Positions 62,454 to 63,938 are shown, numbered from the stretch's first letter. The stretch: DNA of 64,000 bases from Branchiostoma floridae (GCF_000003815.2 NC_049982.1:551815-615814); one strand, 5' to 3'. Notes: a model not told the origin generated them from the sequence alone. Translations and numbers: made by a program.

Positions 62454-63938
62454 ACAAACAATTGTTCCCACCTCGACATGCTCCATGAAGCTGAGGCAGG
62501 CGCAGTGGTGCCGCTCTGCGTCCATGTCCGTCAGCACACACAAGCACGCACATACACAGACACACACACACGCACACGCACACGCACACACACACACAAG
62601 CACACACACACAAACACACTCACAGTAACACACTCACACACACACACACACTAACACAGACACACACACACAAGCACACACTCACACACACACACACACA
62701 CAAACACACTCACACAAACACACTCACACACACACACACACTAACACAGACACACACACACAAGCACACACTCACACACACACACACACACAACAAACAC
62801 ACACACACACTGTTGTACCTACCTCGACAGGCTCCATGAAACTGAGGCAGGCGCAGTAGTGCCGCTCTGCGTCCATGTCCGTTAGCGTCGCCACGAAGAA
62901 CGCGGGCGGGCGGCGCTGCATGGACAGGTTCCATCCTCCTGGCTGGCAGAACTGGGGGGAGAGGAGAGTTAGATCCAACAGCCATCATAAAAAAAAAATT
63001 TAAAGTTTGCCCATGCATCTACAGATGCGTAGGGTGGCGCCCATCCCCACTTTGATGCCCTTGGGCCACACATGTGCAAGCCACTACAGCAGGGGGCTGG
63101 TCCGCTGGTAGTGATGTGTGTTTAACTTCCATACTCTTTCCCAAATGCTGAGTGCTAAGCAGAGAAAGTAGCATGTACCATTTTTAGAGTCTTTGGTATG
63201 ACTCGGCCGGGGATCGAACTCACGACCTACCGAATGCAAGGCGAACACTCTACCCACTCGGCCATTGCACCGGTAACTTTAACATCATGAAAGATAAATA
63301 AATTCCTAAAAGATTGCTTTGTGATTAGAAAAGATAGTGACACTCATGTCTAGCCCCATGTACTGATTGTATGGAGGCTTTCTTGTTATTCTATATTGTT
63401 TAGCTAGTGGAGTTCTCAGATTTATTCTGTATCCACTTTTTTTGTAGTTTATAGTCGACCATACAAAAGTCACTATACTTTTTGGCATGTCAATAAAGCT
63501 TGTTGTTGATAGTCATTTTTACCAAGTTTCTCCAGTCAAACTTGGTTTAAGTTTACAGAGGCAGTTATGTTTTTTTATATGAAGATAGGACATTTAAACA
63601 CCAGTGGAAGTCAGATACTCAACCAAACAGAATCCTTTGTAGTGAAATGGACCATTTGTTTTTGTGTATAGCCCATTCATAAGTTTTCACAGACAATCAG
63701 GTCCAGGTTCAGGGCCTGTGCCTGTAGATGAATTTTCTATACAGGTACCCATTCCTTTTACTTGTACAGGTAACTCCATTCAATTATTTAACCTCCATTC
63801 AATAAGACAACATTGATTATACTCAAAAAAGAAGTAGTTCCCAACGCACCAGTTCTAAGCCCTGATGAAACGTCACATCCTCCCAGTCTGTAGTGGGGAA
63901 CCGCTGTAAGATCTTTCCTCTTCCTGTGCCAATACCTC
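15267..63938 (-). CDS. SBF1/2: SBF1/SBF2-type myotubularin-related pseudophosphatase, DENN-GRAM-MTM-C1-PH (gene span, 42 exons, 5' end outside window)
   Basis: Family role (known): SBF1/MTMR5 and SBF2/MTMR13 are catalytically dead myotubularins that bind active MTMR2-type phosphatases and act as DENN-type Rab exchange factors on endosomes. Seen here: 42 exons with GT-AG borders whose phases all agree, joining to 5,967 in-frame bases (1,988 residues plus stop) after a 2-nt split codon; human SBF proteins are about 1,850-1,890. Approximate residue order from the first visible codon: uDENN 1-72, cDENN 73-314, dDENN 341-421, SBF2-type region 455-784, GRAM 865-975, myotubularin-like 1084-1665, C1 1779-1829, PH 1884-1986. 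The loop that is CX5R in active enzymes reads [11 protein letters not shown], with neither Cys nor Arg, so it is a pseudophosphatase. The start codon exon(s) lie beyond 63938. At least 17 exon edges are tandemly duplicated. Whether it is SBF1 or SBF2 cannot be decided; a single pre-duplication orthologue is expected in a non-vertebrate chordate. Confidence 0.95.
15372..15657 (-). mobile_element. tRNA-derived SINE (family D) at the SBF exon 42 acceptor
   Basis: Same orientation as the gene. Head AATGGCCGAGTGGGTAGAGTG with B-box GAGTTCAATCCC at the high end; T-rich tail at the low end. The 8-bp duplication TGCCATGG flanks it (15364-15371, 15658-15665). A second copy lies at 62990-63275. Confidence 0.85.
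15800..16012. mobile_element. Foldback element (family E)
   Basis: GTTACTCAAGCAACTGGATA at the left, and an inverted worn copy (TATCCAGTTTCTTGTGAGTAAC) at the right, with GATCAGACGTTTCAGACAAC inside. Related to 47276-47340, 47426-47524 and 48610-48650. Confidence 0.65.
16030..16369. mobile_element. hAT-like MITE with 8-bp target duplication GAGACATG
   Basis: Starts CAGGGCTCTAGCCAGC and ends GCTGGCTAAAGCCCTG; GAGACATG flanks exactly on both sides. It lies 35 bp inside the intron after SBF exon 41. Confidence 0.9.
16404..16535 (-). CDS. SBF1/2: SBF exon 41: PH domain
   Basis: 132 bp, phase 0. Encodes [20 protein letters not shown] then [12 protein letters not shown]. Donor GTAAGT; an hAT-like MITE starts about 35 bp into the following intron. 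Confidence 0.96.
16620..16931. mobile_element. hAT-like MITE (family F)
   Basis: Starts CAGGGTTGGACAAGT and ends ATTTGTCCAACCCTG. Contains ACTTGCCCGA motifs. Relatives at 33285-33640 and 42014-42342. No exact 8-bp duplication was seen. Confidence 0.75.
17007..17094 (-). CDS. SBF1/2: SBF exon 40: PH domain start
   Basis: 88 bp, phase 2 to 0. Encodes [20 protein letters not shown] then LDSNKHQ, nearly identical to the vertebrate SBF C-terminal PH domain. Donor GTAAGT. Confidence 0.97.
17455..17740 (+). mobile_element. 5S rRNA-derived SINE (SINE3-like) or 5S pseudogene
   Basis: 17475-17540 resembles the internal promoter half of 5S rRNA: GGAGGTTAAGCAACACGC against GGAAGCTAAGCAGGG, and GTTCTTGGATGGGAGTC against GTACTTGGATGGGAGACC. 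A unique body and an AT-rich tail follow. Lies in SBF intron 39. Confidence 0.65.
17748..17976 (-). CDS. SBF1/2: SBF exon 39: second half of C1 zinc finger and linker
   Basis: 229 bp, phase 1 to 2. Encodes [20 protein letters not shown] then HC, completing the C1 ligands, followed by a Ser/Asp-rich linker. Donor GTGGGT. The acceptor and first ~90 bp are copied repeatedly at 18020-18840. Confidence 0.95.
17977..18860 (-). repeat. Exon-edge array: SBF exon 39 acceptor side (about 7 extra copies)
   Basis: Acceptor plus the exon's first part (GCCACAGTCTGCACATCTCA on the plus strand) recurs near 18030, 18160, 18300, 18440, 18525, 18665 and 18810; the spacing of the best copies is about 138 bp. 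Five copies keep all C1 ligands of [12 protein letters not shown] or a near variant. 138-bp units alter the frame from copy to copy, so using a far acceptor would truncate the protein. Confidence 0.92.
18970..19389 (-). repeat. Exon-edge array: SBF exon 38 donor side (2 good, 2 worn copies)
   Basis: GATGCCCCAGAGCATCTGGC with donor recurs at about 98-bp spacing at 19203 and 19300; worn copies lie near 19110 and 18980. Confidence 0.88.
19390..19513 (-). CDS. SBF1/2: SBF exon 38: first half of C1 zinc finger
   Basis: 124 bp, phase 0 to 1. Encodes [20 protein letters not shown] then LWGIAKQ. With exon 39 the spacing is HX12CX2CX13CX2CX4HX2CX7C, an exact canonical C1. Donor GTTCGT is unusual. Donor-side copies lie downstream. 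Confidence 0.94.
19940..20120 (+). mobile_element. SINE with tRNA-like head (family A)
   Basis: Head GGCAGCGCGTTGGCCTCAGG with B-box GAGTTCAAATCC, then GTGCATTTGGGAAAGGCAC. Lies in the intron before SBF exon 37. The rest of that intron (19514-19930) shows nothing. Confidence 0.75.
20194..20373 (-). CDS. SBF1/2: SBF exon 37: linker before C1
   Basis: 180 bp, phase 0. Encodes [20 protein letters not shown] then [11 protein letters not shown], equivalent to the vertebrate EKWQQLWERV helix. Donor GTAAGA. Three nearly identical acceptor-side copies lie in the upstream intron. Confidence 0.92.
20374..20800 (-). repeat. Exon-edge array: SBF exon 37 acceptor side (3 extra copies)
   Basis: About 58 bp (AACGCCACTTCAGGGGCAGG through the acceptor) recurs near 20468, 20592 and 20737, practically identical to the exon, with flanking intron (GTAATGATAATGTTCTCATG) copied too. 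Confidence 0.93.
20959..21040 (+). repeat. Dispersed repeat, mate at 58089-58170
   Basis: TGTATTGAATTGTTTCTGCT followed by a similar ~60 bp occurs here and at 58089. Confidence 0.6.
21150..21486 (-). repeat. Exon-edge array: SBF exon 36 donor side (2 extra copies)
   Basis: The 3' ~85 bp of exon 36 with donor recurs at about 21150 and 21323, including GTTGTCGTAGCAGGCGCTGA. Confidence 0.92.
21487..21606 (-). CDS. SBF1/2: SBF exon 36: linker before C1
   Basis: 120 bp, phase 0. Encodes [20 protein letters not shown], then [12 protein letters not shown]. Acceptor CACAGCAG is a NAGNAG site, so one Gln may be optional. Donor GTAAGC. Two donor-side copies lie downstream. Confidence 0.85.
21660..23030. 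other. SBF intron 35, unassigned stretch
   Basis: AT-rich intron. 22881-22931 is a diverged copy of the intron just upstream of exon 36 (GGAGGGCAGAGG). Nothing else recognised. The part 23610-24310 is likewise featureless. Confidence 0.5.
23040..23600 (-). repeat. Orphan exon-edge-like array
   Basis: GAGGGGCTTCCACTTCTGTT at 23069 recurs as GAGGGGCTTCCGCCTCTGTT at 23455, with weaker copies near 23500 and 23540. On the minus strand each is an acceptor (GTAACAG) plus AAGTGGAAGCCCCTC. 23040-23082 has acceptor and donor (GTGAGT), but 43 bp would break the frame. Confidence 0.45.
24313..24426 (-). CDS. SBF1/2: SBF exon 35: end of myotubularin-like domain
   Basis: 114 bp, phase 0. Encodes [20 protein letters not shown] then DLSSGQSYD, matching the vertebrate LKKWDYYIEETLSTGPSYD segment. 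Donor GTGTGG. Confidence 0.94.
24862..25049 (-). CDS. SBF1/2: SBF exon 34: myotubularin-like domain
   Basis: 188 bp, phase 1 to 0. Encodes [20 protein letters not shown] then [10 protein letters not shown], equivalent to the vertebrate WECIDRMHKRSPIFFN segment. Donor GTAAGA. Confidence 0.93.
25103..25535. mobile_element. hAT-like MITE with 8-bp target duplication GTTACAAC (family G)
   Basis: Starts TAGGGCTGGGTACC and ends GATACCCAGCCCTA; GTTACAAC flanks exactly. Interior rich in AGGTCCAGGTCCGG. A second copy lies at 58241-58652, fragments near 10330-10400 and 63600-63755. Confidence 0.92.
25536..25842. repeat. Near-perfect inverted repeat, ~138-bp arms
   Basis: Left arm 25536-25673 and right arm 25699-25842 are reverse complements apart from a 6-nt insertion and a few mismatches; the loop is about 25 nt. 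Ends GTTACAACACTTTTCATC and GATGAAAAGTGTTGTAAC. Lies in the intron upstream of SBF exon 34. Confidence 0.95.
25850..26140 (+). mobile_element. 3' remnant of a non-LTR retrotransposon
   Basis: Plus-strand reading [20 protein letters not shown] then [11 protein letters not shown], the C-terminal signature following reverse transcriptase in CR1/L2-like elements. The conserved tail continues after a stop (TCACCAAGCACAGTAAGGGC). 26150-26290 holds short copies of a TATACCAGCTATA-like unit. Confidence 0.7.
26292..26418 (-). CDS. SBF1/2: SBF exon 33: myotubularin-like domain
   Basis: 127 bp, phase 0 to 1. Encodes [20 protein letters not shown] then [14 protein letters not shown]. Donor GTCTGT. Confidence 0.94.
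26707..26832 (-). CDS. SBF1/2: SBF exon 32: myotubularin-like domain
   Basis: 126 bp, phase 0. Encodes [20 protein letters not shown] then [17 protein letters not shown], very close to the vertebrate family. Donor GTATGG. Confidence 0.96.
26833..27490. other. SBF intron 31, nothing firm
   Basis: Contains a small palindrome near 27170-27200 (TGTAGTTG..CAACTACA) and two copies of AAAATGGTACCACAGAA. No coding signal. Confidence 0.4.
27491..27823 (-). repeat. Exon-edge array: SBF exon 31 donor side (2 extra copies)
   Basis: About 110 bp of the exon's 3' part with donor recurs at 27494-27605 and 27663-27770; the reading [20 protein letters not shown] is nearly kept in both. They lack an acceptor. 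Confidence 0.95.
27824..27988 (-). CDS. SBF1/2: SBF exon 31: inactive phosphatase loop
   Basis: 165 bp, phase 0. Encodes [20 protein letters not shown] then [12 protein letters not shown]. The position of the active CX5R loop lacks both Cys and Arg, as in other SBF pseudophosphatases. Donor GTAAGC. Two ~110-bp donor-side copies lie at 27491-27770. Confidence 0.96.
28186..28386. mobile_element. MITE family B copy
   Basis: GCTAACGTCACATTTGC and TGTAATGTAACTAG ends with GGTCCGGCTGGGCTG / GCCCGGCTGGGCTCC inside. Confidence 0.65.
28545..28584. repeat. Perfect 16-bp-arm palindrome, 8-nt loop
   Basis: CAACCTGAGTCAATAG and CTATTGACTCAGGTTG are exact reverse complements around CCAGGTTG. Confidence 0.9.
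28885..29217 (-). repeat. Exon-edge array: SBF exon 30 donor side (4 extra copies)
   Basis: CACTCAGACTCCTCCACAGC plus donor GGTACCTG recurs at ~86-92-bp spacing near 29125, 29038, 28951 and, cut short, 28893. Confidence 0.92.
29218..29394 (-). CDS. SBF1/2: SBF exon 30: myotubularin-like domain
   Basis: 177 bp, phase 0. Encodes [20 protein letters not shown] then LMRACVPS, diagnostic for SBF. Donor GTACCT is non-consensus. Four donor-side copies follow downstream. Confidence 0.95.
29806..29990 (-). CDS. SBF1/2: SBF exon 29: myotubularin-like domain
   Basis: 185 bp, phase 1 to 0. Encodes [20 protein letters not shown], then [15 protein letters not shown], matching the YIFGEKSQ segment. Donor GTAAGG. 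Confidence 0.92.
30541..30670. promoter_or_regulatory. Tandem CAGCCAAT (NF-Y type) cluster next to cassette exon 28a
   Basis: CATTGGCTGAAAC, AATTGGCTGAAAG, CATTGGCTGAAAG and TATTGGCTGAGAG lie at ~35-bp steps, i.e. four CAGCCAAT motifs on the minus (gene) strand. A degenerate tandem repeat or an internal promoter. Confidence 0.4.
30683..30733 (-). CDS. SBF1/2: Probable SBF cassette exon 28a
   Basis: 51 bp (17 codons), phase 1 to 1, so inclusion or skipping keeps the frame. Acceptor TGTGTAG, donor GTAACC. It would insert [16 protein letters not shown] before the FKHWNSLRS of exon 29. The length, phases and good splice sites support it; I recognise no homologous sequence. Confidence 0.5.
30734..32970. 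other. SBF intron before exon 28a
   Basis: AT-rich; apart from the MITE at 31857-32198 I see no element or coding signal. Confidence 0.5.
31857..32198. mobile_element. hAT-like MITE with 8-bp target duplication CTGTAAGG (family H)
   Basis: Starts CAGGGTTGTAGCCAGC and ends GCTGGCTACAACCCTG; CTGTAAGG flanks exactly. Same family, opposite orientation, as 51380-51746. Confidence 0.95.
32971..33243 (-). CDS. SBF1/2: SBF exon 28: Ser-rich insert in myotubularin-like domain
   Basis: 273 bp, phase 1 to 1. Encodes [14 protein letters not shown] followed by a Ser/Thr-rich, low-complexity stretch ending NSSISSIRS. The start matches SIEQEKYLQALL of vertebrate SBF; the rest looks like a disordered loop. 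Confidence 0.88.
33285..33645. mobile_element. MITE family F copy with internal 33-bp tandem expansion
   Basis: Right end GTCCAACCCTG and ACTTGCCCA motifs match family F. 33286-33450 is five tandem 33-bp units (ACTTGTCCCATCCGGCAAGT plus 13 nt). Confidence 0.85.
34008..34123 (-). repeat. Exon-edge duplication: SBF exon 27 donor side (1 extra copy)
   Basis: About 110 bp (ACTCTCACCTGACTGTGGAG through CACACCCTTCCCGTGGAA) repeat the exon's 3' end and donor. Confidence 0.93.
34124..34341 (-). CDS. SBF1/2: SBF exon 27: myotubularin-like domain
   Basis: 218 bp, phase 2 to 1. Encodes [40 protein letters not shown] and [11 protein letters not shown], the conserved myotubularin core. Donor GTGAGA. One donor-side copy lies downstream. 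Confidence 0.95.
34600..35527 (-). repeat. Exon-edge array: SBF exon 26 donor side (5 copies plus a fragment)
   Basis: CTTACCTCCGACAGGTTGAG and the following ~75 bp recur near 34742, 34896, 35053, 35224 and 35373; a fragment lies at 34605-34660. Spacing about 150-170 bp. Confidence 0.93.
35528..35702 (-). CDS. SBF1/2: SBF exon 26: start of myotubularin-like domain
   Basis: 175 bp, phase 1 to 2. Encodes [19 protein letters not shown] then [14 protein letters not shown], matching RDYQRLGLG and FRI of the family. Donor GTAAGC. About five donor-side copies lie downstream to 34600. Confidence 0.94.
36487..36698. mobile_element. MITE with AGTCAAACCTGT ends (family I)
   Basis: CAGTCAAACCTGTACA at the left and GGACAGGTTTGACC at the right are inverted. 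Relative at 51247-51807. Confidence 0.65.
36867..37018 (-). CDS. SBF1/2: SBF exon 25: basic linker
   Basis: 152 bp, phase 2 to 1. Encodes [20 protein letters not shown], a Lys-rich linker equivalent to the KTIVKGAKRAGK stretch of vertebrate SBF. Donor GTAAAT. Confidence 0.9.
37180..37395. mobile_element. hAT-like MITE
   Basis: Starts CAGGGCTGACTCCTG and ends CTGGAGTCAGCACTG, inverted with one mismatch. Downstream to 38700 only AT-rich sequence and a (TTTG)n run at 38368-38394. Confidence 0.6.
38711..38939. mobile_element. hAT-like MITE related to 16030-16369
   Basis: GAGGGCTCTAACCAGC and GCTGGTTAGAGCCTTG are inverted; GACGGGTGCTGG is shared with other CAGGG families. Confidence 0.65.
38992..39194. 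mobile_element. hAT-like MITE
   Basis: Starts CAGGGATGCCATTAG and ends CTGATGGCATCCCTG. The stretch 39195-40300 holds nothing else recognisable. Confidence 0.65.
40302..40477 (-). CDS. SBF1/2: SBF exon 24: after GRAM
   Basis: 176 bp, phase 0 to 2. Encodes [20 protein letters not shown] then [17 protein letters not shown]. Donor GTGAGT. Confidence 0.93.
40649..40876 (+). repeat. Direct repeat, 2 copies of ~88 bp
   Basis: AACAGCACTGTAGACAGAAC and the following ~65 bp occur at 40664 and 40799. Confidence 0.85.
41278..41757. mobile_element. hAT-like MITE with 8-bp target duplication TGTATGAC
   Basis: Starts AGGGTTCGAAATA, ends TATTTCGATCCC; TGTATGAC flanks both sides. The interior repeats AACTTGCAATTTTGCATGT in both halves, with a possible nested element. 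Confidence 0.75.
41778..41911 (-). CDS. SBF1/2: SBF exon 23: GRAM domain
   Basis: 134 bp, phase 1 to 0. Encodes [20 protein letters not shown] then [13 protein letters not shown]. Donor GTAGGT. Confidence 0.94.
42014..42342. mobile_element. hAT-like MITE (family F)
   Basis: Starts CAGGGTTGGACATGT and ends ACTTGTCCAACCCTG, with the ACTTGCCCGATCAG motif near the right end. Confidence 0.8.
42457..42652 (-). CDS. SBF1/2: SBF exon 22: GRAM domain
   Basis: 196 bp, phase 0 to 1. Encodes [20 protein letters not shown] then [19 protein letters not shown], the GRAM/PH-GRAM start. Donor GTAATT. Confidence 0.95.
43014..43087 (-). CDS. SBF1/2: SBF exon 21
   Basis: 74 bp, phase 1 to 0. Encodes [20 protein letters not shown] then PIQK. 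Donor GTAGGT. Confidence 0.94.
43250..43370. mobile_element. MITE family C right half
   Basis: GCCAAACTTTTTTTC, GGTTGTCATCCATATAATC and AATCAAAATGGCC parallel the family C right end. The rest of this intron (43380-43706) is featureless. Confidence 0.6.
43707..43873 (-). CDS. SBF1/2: SBF exon 20
   Basis: 167 bp, phase 2 to 1. Encodes [20 protein letters not shown] then [10 protein letters not shown], nearly identical to the vertebrate family. Donor GTACGG. Confidence 0.95.
44285..44417. repeat. Degenerate AACTAACTAG-type repeat
   Basis: Many short variants of TAACTAACTRR over 130 bp, ending at the exon 19 donor. Confidence 0.6.
44418..44614 (-). CDS. SBF1/2: SBF exon 19: SBF2-type region
   Basis: 197 bp, phase 0 to 2. 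Encodes [20 protein letters not shown] then [15 protein letters not shown] and LVPLDTSK. Donor GTCAGT. Acceptor-side copies lie at 44659-44920. Confidence 0.94.
44615..44920 (-). repeat. Exon-edge array: SBF exon 19 acceptor side (1 long, 1 short copy)
   Basis: 44659-44763 copies ~105 bp of exon 19 with its acceptor; 44876-44918 copies ~40 bp (GTCGTCCTTCAACCGATGGG). Confidence 0.92.
45125..45226 (-). CDS. SBF1/2: SBF exon 18
   Basis: 102 bp, phase 0. Encodes [20 protein letters not shown] then SALDIAAEQ. The end matches the family (TAMDLAAEQ); the rest is less conserved. Donor GTAAGC. Confidence 0.88.
45873..45929 (-). repeat. Exon-edge duplication: SBF exon 17 donor side (1 extra copy)
   Basis: TACCTTGGCACTGCCGTTTC plus ~25 bp repeats the exon 17 end; 57-bp spacing. 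Confidence 0.9.
45930..46085 (-). CDS. SBF1/2: SBF exon 17: SBF2-type region
   Basis: 156 bp, phase 0. Encodes [20 protein letters not shown] then [14 protein letters not shown]. Donor GTAAGC. One donor-side partial copy lies at 45873-45925. Confidence 0.94.
46240..46465 (+). mobile_element. SINE copy (family A), head missing
   Basis: CACTTCACTTAGGTGAAAAA through AGTAGGGGCACTTCCCAGTG, the family body in plus orientation. Confidence 0.65.
46635..46764 (-). CDS. SBF1/2: SBF exon 16: SBF2-type region
   Basis: 130 bp, phase 2 to 0. Encodes [20 protein letters not shown] then [17 protein letters not shown]. Donor GTGAGA. The acceptor and first bases recur several times in the upstream intron (46845-47255). 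Confidence 0.94.
46765..47255 (-). repeat. Exon-edge array: SBF exon 16 acceptor side (3 good copies plus fragment)
   Basis: ACCACCATGTCAAACTGATG then GTTCTCTAACACAACCCTG recurs near 46958, 47091 and 47214; a fragment lies near 46850. Confidence 0.92.
47426..47524. repeat. Near-perfect palindrome, ~46-bp arms (family E)
   Basis: ATATGCCAAAAATAGTTACT through GGTTTGAAACG, and its reverse complement, around a TCTGAC loop; one mismatch and one indel. 47276-47300 is a partial relative. Confidence 0.92.
47705..47950. repeat. Direct repeat pair, CCATCCTCCTA unit
   Basis: CCATCCTCCTAACGCCCGGT at 47709 and CCATCCTCCTATGCCCGATC at 47918 flank ~200 bp; no element assigned. Confidence 0.5.
48104..48192 (-). 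CDS. SBF1/2: SBF exon 15: SBF2-type region
   Basis: 89 bp, phase 0 to 2. Encodes [19 protein letters not shown] then [10 protein letters not shown]. Donor GTGAGA. Confidence 0.93.
48770..48896 (-). CDS. SBF1/2: SBF exon 14: SBF2-type region
   Basis: 127 bp, phase 2 to 0. Encodes [20 protein letters not shown], closely matching the vertebrate RLEVVRNCI segment. Donor GTGGGT. Confidence 0.94.
49354..49931 (+). mobile_element. Internally deleted mariner-like element with TA duplication
   Basis: 578 bp, flanked by TA on both sides. Inverted ends of about 31 bp (CGAGGGGCGTTCAATAAGT...) match with one difference. Carries remains of a transposase: the N-terminal helix-turn-helix ([20 protein letters not shown]) and, in another frame, the C-terminal [15 protein letters not shown]; the catalytic middle is absent. 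Confidence 0.92.
49537..49859 (+). pseudogene. Truncated mariner transposase
   Basis: Starts at ATG 49537 and reads the helix-turn-helix region for about 65 codons; a deletion joins it to the last ~25 codons in the wrong frame ([15 protein letters not shown] in frame +1). No DDD core, so non-functional. Confidence 0.85.
50054..50241 (-). CDS. SBF1/2: SBF exon 13: start of SBF2-type region
   Basis: 188 bp, phase 0 to 2. Encodes [17 protein letters not shown], then [19 protein letters not shown]. Donor GTAGGG. Confidence 0.92.
50333..50520. mobile_element. MITE family B copy
   Basis: CTAAGGTCACAATTC and GGAATGGTGACTCTAG ends with CTGGGCTG / AGCCGGGC inside. 50521-51240 of the same intron shows nothing else. 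Confidence 0.6.
51247..51807. mobile_element. MITE family I copy, interrupted
   Basis: AGTCAAACCTGTACCAGTGG at the left and GGCCAGGTTTGACTGT at the right; split by the family H MITE at 51380-51746. Confidence 0.7.
51380..51746. mobile_element. hAT-like MITE with 8-bp target duplication GTCCACAC (family H)
   Basis: Starts CAGGGTTGTAGCCAGC and ends GCTGGCTACAACACTG; GTCCACAC flanks exactly. Confidence 0.95.
51995..52063. repeat. Three tandem GGGGTCAAAGGCCA units
   Basis: ATGGGGTCAAAGGCCA recurs three times at ~25-bp steps. Each resembles a DR1 nuclear receptor half-site pair. 52180-52600 shows nothing else. Confidence 0.7.
52611..52709 (-). CDS. SBF1/2: SBF exon 12
   Basis: 99 bp, phase 0. 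Encodes a helical stretch ending [12 protein letters not shown], equivalent to the HVRELAEQL segment of vertebrate SBF. Donor GTAAGT. Confidence 0.9.
53009..53206. mobile_element. MITE family B copy
   Basis: GATGTCACATTTCC and GGAAATGTGACTGAT ends; GGCCGGGCCCC inside. Confidence 0.7.
53231..53359 (-). CDS. SBF1/2: SBF exon 11: dDENN
   Basis: 129 bp, phase 0. Encodes [17 protein letters not shown] then [15 protein letters not shown], conserved in the family. Donor GTTAGG is weak. Confidence 0.93.
53415..53630. repeat. Degenerate AAAAATCAACCTA-type tandem repeat
   Basis: About a dozen variants of AAAATSAACCTA; the left end shares GGTGCACCAGTGCACC with the MITE at 54197-54564. Confidence 0.65.
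53742..53855 (-). CDS. SBF1/2: SBF exon 10: dDENN
   Basis: 114 bp, phase 0. Encodes [20 protein letters not shown] then [14 protein letters not shown], the downstream DENN region. Donor GTGAGT. Confidence 0.94.
54197..54564. mobile_element. hAT-like MITE rich in GTGCACCC
   Basis: Starts CAGGGCTCGAAATACTG and ends ATTTTGAGCCCTG; inner GGGTGCACCAGTGCACC runs near both ends. CTATG flanks both sides, only a partial duplication. Confidence 0.75.
54664..54741 (-). CDS. SBF1/2: SBF exon 9: linker after cDENN
   Basis: 78 bp, phase 0. Encodes [17 protein letters not shown], matching the SBF segment after the central DENN domain. Donor GTAAGT. Confidence 0.93.
55015..55140 (-). mobile_element. SINE fragment (family A)
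   Basis: GGTTTGATCCGCTAC, GGTGGGTTCTTTAACATGCT and CTCTCCCCGAACACGGGACC match the family body. 55141-55510 shows nothing but homopolymer runs. Confidence 0.55.
55520..55633 (-). CDS. SBF1/2: SBF exon 8: end of cDENN
   Basis: 114 bp, phase 0. Encodes [18 protein letters not shown] then [18 protein letters not shown]. This is the only full-length copy with a donor (GTAAAT). The preceding intron carries 19 tandem copies of the exon's first ~70 bp plus acceptor, so the splice site actually used cannot be assigned from sequence alone. Confidence 0.92.
55634..57880 (-). repeat. Exon-edge array: SBF exon 8 acceptor side (19 extra copies)
   Basis: Typical unit 114 bp: acceptor (TCTGTCCCCAG), about 70 bp of exon 8 ([18 protein letters not shown]), and about 43 bp of intron. 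114 is divisible by 3, so long stretches read open (up to 372 codons) without being a gene. Four units carry an extra ~32 bp duplication near 55680, 56155, 57315 and 57775. The outermost copy (57880) has a different, T-rich acceptor (GTTTCAAG). Confidence 0.97.
58241..58652. mobile_element. hAT-like MITE (family G), 7/8 target duplication
   Basis: Starts TAGGGCTTGGTATCGG, ends TACCCACCCCTA; flanks TCGTACAC and TCGTCCAC differ at one base. Opposite orientation to 25103-25535. Confidence 0.85.
58716..58824 (-). CDS. SBF1/2: SBF exon 7: cDENN
   Basis: 109 bp, phase 2 to 0. Encodes [20 protein letters not shown] then FIIGVHASL, the DENN core. Donor GTAGGT, acceptor CCCCAG. Confidence 0.95.
59030..59358 (-). 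repeat. Exon-edge array: SBF exon 6 donor side (about 4 copies plus fragments)
   Basis: CTCACCTGTACTTAATGGGG then AACATGAGCGCACACAGAGC recurs at ~60-bp spacing (about 59077, 59132, 59192, 59251), with fragments near 59030 and 59310. Confidence 0.93.
59359..59491 (-). CDS. SBF1/2: SBF exon 6: cDENN
   Basis: 133 bp, phase 1 to 2. Encodes [20 protein letters not shown] then [16 protein letters not shown], a strongly conserved DENN segment. Donor GTAAGT. Its 3' end and donor are repeated several times at 59030-59340. Confidence 0.95.
59817..59930 (-). repeat. Exon-edge duplication: SBF exon 5 donor side (1 extra copy)
   Basis: TTTGGAAGTGTTTTTCAG and CTTACCTAGTTGTCTAAAGA recur at 81-bp spacing. 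Confidence 0.9.
59931..60036 (-). CDS. SBF1/2: SBF exon 5: cDENN
   Basis: 106 bp, phase 0 to 1. Encodes [19 protein letters not shown] then [15 protein letters not shown], matching the SBF cDENN core. Donor GTAAGC. One donor-side copy lies downstream. Confidence 0.93.
60240..60582 (-). repeat. Exon-edge array: SBF exon 4 donor side (3 diverging copies)
   Basis: GTTTGTGTTTACCTGTGGCC-like starts recur near 60460, 60350 and 60240; divergence from the exon grows with distance. Confidence 0.88.
60583..60696 (-). CDS. SBF1/2: SBF exon 4: cDENN
   Basis: 114 bp, phase 0. Encodes [19 protein letters not shown] and on to PPPVGPQ. Acceptor CAG after a T/C-rich run, donor GTAAAC. Diverged donor-side copies lie at 60240-60530. 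Confidence 0.93.
61452..61753 (-). repeat. Exon-edge array: SBF exon 3 donor side (3 extra copies, 98-bp unit)
   Basis: TACTCACCCTAAATGTTTCA begins copies at 61453, 61551, 61649 and the real 61747; copies are nearly identical. 60790-61450 upstream shows no recognised element. Confidence 0.96.
61754..61903 (-). CDS. SBF1/2: SBF exon 3: acidic linker and start of cDENN
   Basis: 150 bp, phase 0 to 0. An acidic stretch ([10 protein letters not shown]) is followed by [19 protein letters not shown], the start of the central DENN domain. Donor GTGAGT. Three further copies of the exon's 3' part with donor follow downstream. Confidence 0.93.
62297..62822 (-). repeat. Exon-edge array: SBF exon 2 donor side (2 extra copies) with CA microsatellites
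   Basis: About 57 bp of exon 2's 3' end (CTCCATGAAGCTGAGGCAGG) with donor recur at 62303 and 62480, each followed by long (CA)n tracts that fill 62360-62460 and 62540-62815. Confidence 0.95.
62823..62951 (-). CDS. SBF1/2: SBF exon 2: uDENN
   Basis: 129 bp, phase 0 to 0. Encodes [12 protein letters not shown] followed by [16 protein letters not shown], typical of SBF uDENN. The SINE at 62990-63275 ends about 38 bp upstream of the acceptor. The 3' half and donor are repeated twice downstream among CA tracts. Confidence 0.93.
62990..63275 (-). mobile_element. tRNA-derived SINE (family D) upstream of SBF exon 2
   Basis: Parallel to 15372-15657 over its whole length, same orientation. Head AATGGCCGAGTGGGTAGAGTG; a run of ten T closes the tail 38 bp before the acceptor. 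CATCAT flanks both sides, a possible short target duplication. Confidence 0.85.
63280..63849. other. SBF intron 1, remainder
   Basis: 63600-63755 is a worn fragment of MITE family G (GGTCCAGGTTCAGGGCC, ACAGGTACCCATTCC). Nothing else recognised. Confidence 0.5.
63850..63938 (-). CDS. SBF1/2: SBF exon 1 (first visible): uDENN
   Basis: 89 bp; begins with 2 nt of a split codon and ends in phase 0. It encodes [17 protein letters not shown], the diagnostic start of the SBF upstream DENN region. Acceptor TTACAG, donor GTGCGT. Confidence 0.9.

Noticed and set aside
62331-62654. Open frames of His/Thr or Cys/Val repeats
   Set aside because: Translations of (CA)n microsatellite on either strand.
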